A DNA stretch of 64,000 bases from NCBI RefSeq assembly GCF_028476545.1, contig NW_026731889.1, positions 124,001 through 188,000 of the forward strand. The letters are read 5' to 3'. Numbering within the stretch: the stretch's first letter is position 1; each line of letters starts with the position of its first letter. Below the pieces are notes generated by a model. The model was not told where the DNA came from, made no database searches, and saw only the letters and a list, made by a program, of their open reading frames with translations. Positions 58,890-64,000 of the stretch are shown here, one piece after another. The position numbers were made by a program, and so were the translations under genes. This stretch comes from Physella acuta (lineage: Eukaryota > Mollusca > Gastropoda > Physidae).

Positions 58890-59828
58890 TCACATGTCAT
58901 CTATCTCATCACATAGTAGCTCTTCAATGCTGCCATTTAAATCAGATGAGAAGGATGCATGCAGCTGTTCATTGAAGTCTCTTTTTTCTCTTGAGGTTAA
59001 ACCTGAAGGTACCACTTGAGGAGAGAGCCTGGGTAGGAAGAAAATAGTTTTACTGTGTAAAATGTAAAACAGTAGTTAATAGAGTTGATTGTGCTACTCA
59101 TTTAATTTTTAAATTTCATATTTTAAATGTTCACTGTATTAGGTTATTAGTCATACCTTCTTCAACTTAGCCTAACTTATTTGGGGTGTTATAAAAGCAA
59201 TGATAGAGCAATGCAATACATTATCAGTAGAAATATCAGTGAGCTGAATGAGGTTGTTTCTTGCTGGAAATGCTCGACTTACTTAGTTAACATTAACTCA
59301 GTCTCTGAAAGCAATATTGGCTAAAACATCTTGAACGATAAATTAATATTGAATTAATATTCATTGAATTAATAATGAATCAATGAGTTAATAAAATATT
59401 CATTGAATATGACTTCCACTTCCAGCATTTGTGTGCCTACTACTAGTACTACTGTGACAGTGACTGCTGTGCCAATATTTTTGTTAAACACCTAGTTTTA
59501 AAAGACCTGGAGTCTACCTGACCAATTTTCAATTTAGCAATTTATTAAATATATAATTATTTATTAATTAGTATTACTATTACTAGACTAGAATTAGTCA
59601 TTAGTTGAATTACAGAATTAGATCTACCTACCTGTGACTCAGGCTGTGACAGTGATGATGTGGAGTTAGAATATTTTTTGTTGTTGACCTCTGTGAAGTT
59701 CTGATTACTTCTTCAATTTCTAGATCTAGATCTCTATCTAACTGAGATGTTTGGTAACTACCACTACCAGGTGAAAAGTGCTTCGATTTCGGCTTCACGT
59801 TTATTGACGATCTTTTACGCTTTTCCAT
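58890..59828 (-). CDS. uncharacterised ~111-residue frame: SUN gene 5' exons or a separate small gene
   Basis: Two exons join in phase: 59828-59632 (ATG before EKRKRSSINVKPKSKHF) and 59028-58890, ending NGSIEELLCDEIDDM-stop. The protein is basic at the N terminus, serine-rich in the middle and acidic at the end; no domain is recognised. Two readings are possible. As a separate gene, the stop at 58892-58890 stands and an AATAAA follows about 130 bp on. As the 5' part of the SUN gene, the consensus donor GTGAGT that overlaps the last codons (after 58894) splices to 56396. That join is in phase and leads straight into ATYSPKYLS and MSRRKIRA. An in-frame ATG at 59876 could extend the N terminus by 16 residues. 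Confidence 0.6.
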
Positions 59829-59876
59829 ACTAAAATTAGAGATTTCTTTGCGTAATTCACAGGACTTGAACAGCAC

Positions 59877-60672
59877 AACACATTCATACCGGCGCCGGTA
59901 CTTAATATATTAAAGTTATTGTTGTAAATTGTAAATGGTTGTATTTTCTTGTTACTCTTGTTACGTCTTGTAGATTCTAATACTTGTGTAGTGTAAACTG
60001 TAAATGTAACGTAACCAAGCCAAGCAAGCACTGAAGCAGTCCAAACGCCAAACACACAGTGACAGTCAAGTGGGCAAAAAGTGATTTGAATTTGATTGAT
60101 GAACTAGATAGTAGATATCTAGAATTAGCTAGCTAGATAGATCTAATGACTAATATCTATTCTAAATTGTAGATCTAATTATCACAATAAAAATGCATAA
60201 TTATTAGAACATAATATATAGATCTAAATATATTATTAGAGTTAGTCTAGTAGAGTATTTTAAAAGTCTAAGTTTTTAAATATTTTTTTTTAATCCAGGA
60301 AGCATCTACTTTTTAAAATCAATCCAACCAGCAATATTTACAACTGTTCTGTCTATCTGCTACCAAATATGAAAGAAATGACTCTGCTCAGTAGTTTTGT
60401 TAACTGACCCTCGTCCTTGATGGTAGAATCTAGTTTCCAGATATTAAGTTTTAAATTTATGATGACTGATGTTACTTAAAAAAATGCTAAAAATTATGTT
60501 ATTTTACTTTTAATGCTCGAAAATTATGATGCGCTTTTTAATATCTACATTGACATTATTATAGTTATAGACTTATACTATACTATACTATAACAGTATA
60601 GTATATACTAGTATATAAGTACTATACTATTATTATACATACTCTTACATACAGTTAACTATAGTATAGTTT
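59877..60672. promoter_or_regulatory. probable divergent promoter region (58890 frame/SUN side and LYRM1)
   Basis: The two genes point away from each other across this interval. It includes GGCGCCGG at about 59890, TCTAGATC words and AT-rich stretches. Transcription starts are not placed. The minus frame at 59801-60055 is not a supported gene. Confidence 0.4.
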
Positions 60673-61213
60673 GGTAATCTCGTTTTAGGTAGGCCTACGT
60701 AAAATCGCCCGGGACTAGTAATGTGAAAAACAGGCGATTCCTTAAATTTTAATAATTATTTCACATTTTGAGGAGGATTTATGTTTTAAATAATACAAAA
60801 ATGTTTCATTTATGTACGTGTTTTTAAACAATTGAATTAAAACTTTTCAGTAATAAATGAAGACTAGCAATGTTTCCAACAGATGAAACCATGCTTATTT
60901 ACTATAGCAGCCATCTTGTTTATTTTTTTATTGTAAACTTATAGCGTGAGATTCAGGGGGAAGCCACTCTAACTTACAGATGGCCGCTTTTTATATACAA
61001 ATCCTGCTCGCAAACACTAACACTGCTGATTAAAGTTAATTTCTTGCCTATATTGTCATATTGATATATTAAGCCATTGATTTAGGGTTATTATTCATTT
61101 ATCTATAATATTTGACACAAATATATCACATATACTTCCATTAAAGCCTTGACAATGCGGTAACTTTTTCGTACATTACTAGCTGCGGGCGATTTTATGT
61201 ACCTAAAACGATA
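60673..61213. mobile_element. GGTAATC transposon, second copy (decayed right end)
   Basis: It aligns with 38748-39290 throughout: GGTAATCTCGTTTTAGG at the left, TTTTAATAATTATTTCACAT inside, GGGCGATTTTATGTACCTAA at the right. The last few bases of the right TIR are altered, and no target duplication can be set. Confidence 0.85.
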
Positions 61214-61478
61214 ATTGTCTATACTATAGTACTAGTACTTTATAATAGGAATAGGGCCTATATATTTATATTATTAATATTTAATTAAAATATTAATATA
61301 TTAATATACTCTAACCATTAATATAGTTATACTATTATTTATACCATTATAGTTAACTTTATAGTATAGTAACAATAGGCCTACAATTCAAATAATCTCA
61401 AATCACTAGACCTAGTTTAGTCTAGATCTAGTAGACACTAGCCCTAAGACTGATAATTTTTGTGTTTTGTAATTACAG

Positions 61479-63570
61479 ATGGCAAATAGCACAAGGCGTA
61501 CAGTTCTTTCTTTATACAAACAAATTCTTCGGCTCTCAAAGTCATGGACATCAATATCAGGCCTGCAAGAAGACACACTGGCTGAAAGATCTTACATAAG
61601 AAAAGAGGCGCAACAACTTTTTAAGCAAAATAAATGGGTATATATTTTTATAACGAGCTGACCCGCGCCGTAAGCATACGCCGCTATTTAGTTGTTTTAT
61701 TTGCTACTTTTCAGTAATTCATAATTTGTGAATTCGACACTACCCTCTCCCCCCCCCCTCCCTTCCGCTCCCCTCCATGAAAGCGGCCGTCTGTGACGAC
61801 AGTTTACAGGCGACAATGAAAAGATCAAGGAGAACTTGGTTTCAAGTAGTTTAAAAGCTGAATTATCTGCCCCTAATAGCCGTCACATTGTAAACATTAG
61901 GGGTGAACTACAGCTTACCAGACTGGTGGGGTGTGGGTGGTAGCGATAAGCCTAGAGAGCGGGGAAGGAATGGCTAAGTCCTTACTTAACTTGGTGGTGT
62001 CTTGTATTGTCCCCACATAGAGAATTATATATATAGATGTATGCCTATATAGTATACAGTAGGTCTACATGTATTTCAATTATTAGCCTTATTTAGCCTT
62101 ATTGACTTAAAACTTTTGTTTTTAAAAAGGAGAGGCATCATAGCTATATTATTATTAGAATGGATTTACTTGGGATGACTTGTTTGTGTCAATCAAACTG
62201 AATCCTTTTAAAATTCATACGAGTGATAAGGCCTTAATTTACTTTATGGTATGCCTCTGCTAAGATCTTTAGGCCAGCTCAGCTTATAACCTCAAAAATT
62301 ATTGTTTAATAGGAAAAATCAGAAGTTGCAGTCAGAGAATTTATAAGAGAAGCAGAGACAAGAATAGGATTAGGTAAGTTTTTGACAGTTGTTGAACATA
62401 ATATATATATTATTGGCTTTTGCCCTCAGTTAGATGTTTCGTTTGCAACTCAGTAATGTAAGATGAATAAACAGGCAGGTCTTTAAATCTTATTCCACAA
62501 TGATAGATTTCATCCACTTTTGTGATGGCATGCTTTAGCTAACCCAAAAGCCATGAGTGTGGTACGGGCTCGATACCCTAACTGCACTTCTTATCCAAAC
62601 CAAGTCGTGCAATGAACTTGGGGAGGAAGCAAATACCTGTCAGAAACTAGGCAGACAATCATTAATGTGAGAAATGCTCAATTGGTCATCCTGTGCAGTC
62701 TGCCTGGACAAAGAACATTGATTGAGCTGGTTATCCCAATATAAAAGATAGACACATCATATAGACTGTACTATCCACATTTTTTATGAAAAGGAGAAGA
62801 GAATTAAAATACTACTGTCTATTTTTGTGCTCATATTTTTAATAAATCATGAAAACAGTTTGATGTAAATTTTTGCAACATGATTAGCAGGTATTAAAAA
62901 TGTTGCAATGTAAATTATATTTGGTTCTTCTCTTTTTTACTTACATTATATTCAAGTCATTTGTGTAGAGTAATTTTGTAATTTGTTTTTTAAAAACCAG
63001 TACTTCAACTTGAGACATTAATACTGGATATAACTTATAACAATATATCATTAAAGTTTGAGCTAGCATATTAAATTTGATCATTCATCCTAATTTTAAA
63101 ATGTTCTTTTAATTTAGCTGAGCATTACGGCATACCTTACCCTAGAATGGTAAGCATTTTTAAAAAATATTTTAAAAATCTTTGTTTAAAATATTTTAAA
63201 ATAAAAAAAAAATAGAAAAATTATTTTTAATCTATTTACACAAATTATTTTAAATTTATTCTAGAGTCACATGTATTATTTATGATTAAAGTTAATTTAT
63301 CTATTTATTCTAAAAAGAAATTATATTTTAATCAAACCATGCTTATAATCTTAATTTATACAAAACTGATGTCACAGTTGCTTATAAAAATACTATTAAA
63401 GCTATATTTCAACCATTTAAAATATATCATTTCCTTCTTTGCAGGTCAATAGTCCACAAAACATGCTTCCTCCACATGTTGCAAAAAAGTACAAGAAAGA
63501 TAATACATTTTTGAGTCAAGCTACACCGATATATCTCAAATCTTATGATAAAAGTAAAACAGACAGATAG
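61479..63570 (+). CDS. LYRM1: LYR motif-containing protein 1
   Basis: Four coding exons join in phase: 61479-61637, 62313-62373, 63118-63149, 63445-63570. They give 125 residues; human LYRM1 is 122. LYRM proteins are small three-helix adaptors that use the mitochondrial acyl carrier protein for Fe-S or complex assembly; the precise role of LYRM1 is not settled. The LYR motif is LYK (12-14). Matches to human LYRM1 run along the whole chain: LYKQILRLSKSW, EDTLAERSYIRKEAQQLFK, HYGIPYPR and PIYLKSYD near the end. The ATG follows directly on an acceptor (AATTACAG), so the 5' UTR is split by an intron whose upstream exon is not located. A poly(A) signal AATAAA lies at 63676. Confidence 0.94.
61653..62036 (+). 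repeat. unclassified interspersed repeat in LYRM1 intron 1
   Basis: The block is GC-richer than its surroundings, starting GAGCTGACCCGCGCCG and ending ATTATATATATAGATG. A CTGACCCG start with a TATATATAGAT end recalls short non-autonomous repeats seen in other invertebrates. The class cannot be set from one copy. No target duplication was found. Confidence 0.45.
62374..63117 (+). other. LYRM1 intron 2
   Basis: 62520-62740 is less AT-rich and has a GGGCTCGATACCC stretch reminiscent of a tRNA B box. A SINE of a third type is possible but unsupported. Nothing else was seen. Confidence 0.3.
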
Positions 63571-64000
63571 CAATTATAAAGCAAACTTTCTGTATCAAGG
63601 TTCACAGTTTATATATGTTAGTAAATTTTCATAAACATAATTTATATGGTATTTTAGAACTATTGTGTTATTGTAAATAAACTGTTTGCATCTGTGATGT
63701 TTTTTTGTCATAATTCTGATCAAGTATTTTACTTACAGTGAGGGCATTAATGACTTAATACATGCAATGTAAGCATCCTAAATTATTTTGATCAAACAGT
63801 ATCATTTGGGAAATATTCACATCACAAGTAGTTTTATTTTTACAATGGAAATTCATGTATTTTAATAACCTGATGACCCTTGATCAATCTTCTTTCCCTT
63901 CAACAATTAGTTGTTTTAACTCATTCATGCTGTTCTGTATACTCAAGAACTAAAGCTGTATACAGTATACACTTTTGGCAGATGTAAGAAGTTTTCTTTC
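63571..64000. other. LYRM1 3' UTR and right flank
   Basis: The poly(A) signal is at 63676-63681. After it the sequence is AT-rich without a supported feature up to the edge. Confidence 0.4.

Noticed and set aside
59801-60055. 84-residue minus-strand frame
   Set aside because: It overlaps the better supported reading frame at 58890-59828 in another frame and lacks homology or splice support.

Overview
The window looks like nuclear DNA of an animal, most likely a gastropod mollusc and probably a heterobranch/pulmonate snail. It is AT-rich, its genes have many small exons in GT-AG introns, it carries several tRNA-derived SINEs, and TCTAGATC-type words are scattered through non-coding DNA. The species call rests on recollection of snail genomes and is only moderately sure. 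No prokaryotic, organellar or CRISPR features were seen. Six protein genes could be rebuilt exon by exon from reading frames, splice sites and matching intron phases. A claudin-like gene and a small uncharacterised reading frame are less complete. LAYOUT: 347-1960 (-) claudin-like tetraspan gene, running off the left edge. 5481-9329 (+) BFAR, a RING-SAM membrane E3 ligase. 11822-15787 (-) TAB1, the PP2C-like activator of TAK1. 16.9-27 kb is a repeat-dense block: nested MITEs, a MULE-like fold-back element, hAT remnants. 27250-30183 (-) SNU13/NHP2L1, a 15.5K RNP core protein. 30.7-40.9 kb is a second repeat-dense block: a truncated LINE, a segmental duplication, hAT MITEs and G-rich tandem repeats. 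40992-46057 (+) DMC1, the meiotic recombinase. 47905-56396 (-) a SUN1/2-type nuclear envelope protein, with a further small reading frame at 58890-59828 (-) that is either its 5' end or a separate gene. 61479-63570 (+) LYRM1. The genes do not form a pathway. However, the human orthologues of TAB1, SNU13, DMC1 and SUN2 all lie in 22q13, and those of BFAR and LYRM1 both lie on 16p, so the window appears to keep ancient animal linkage. TAB1 stands out because this copy keeps the acidic metal-binding positions of active PP2C phosphatases that human TAB1 has lost. The repeats are informative. Four short hAT-type MITEs have exact 8-bp target-site duplications and a poly-pyrimidine minisatellite body. 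Members of a second family have GGTAATC termini and 8-bp duplications. A 1.1-kb fold-back element has a 9-bp duplication and about 20-bp subterminal repeats. One small MITE was split by a later 0.68-kb insertion, and one SINE was split by an antisense LINE tail. Element superfamily names are inferred from termini and duplication length and were not checked against any database.
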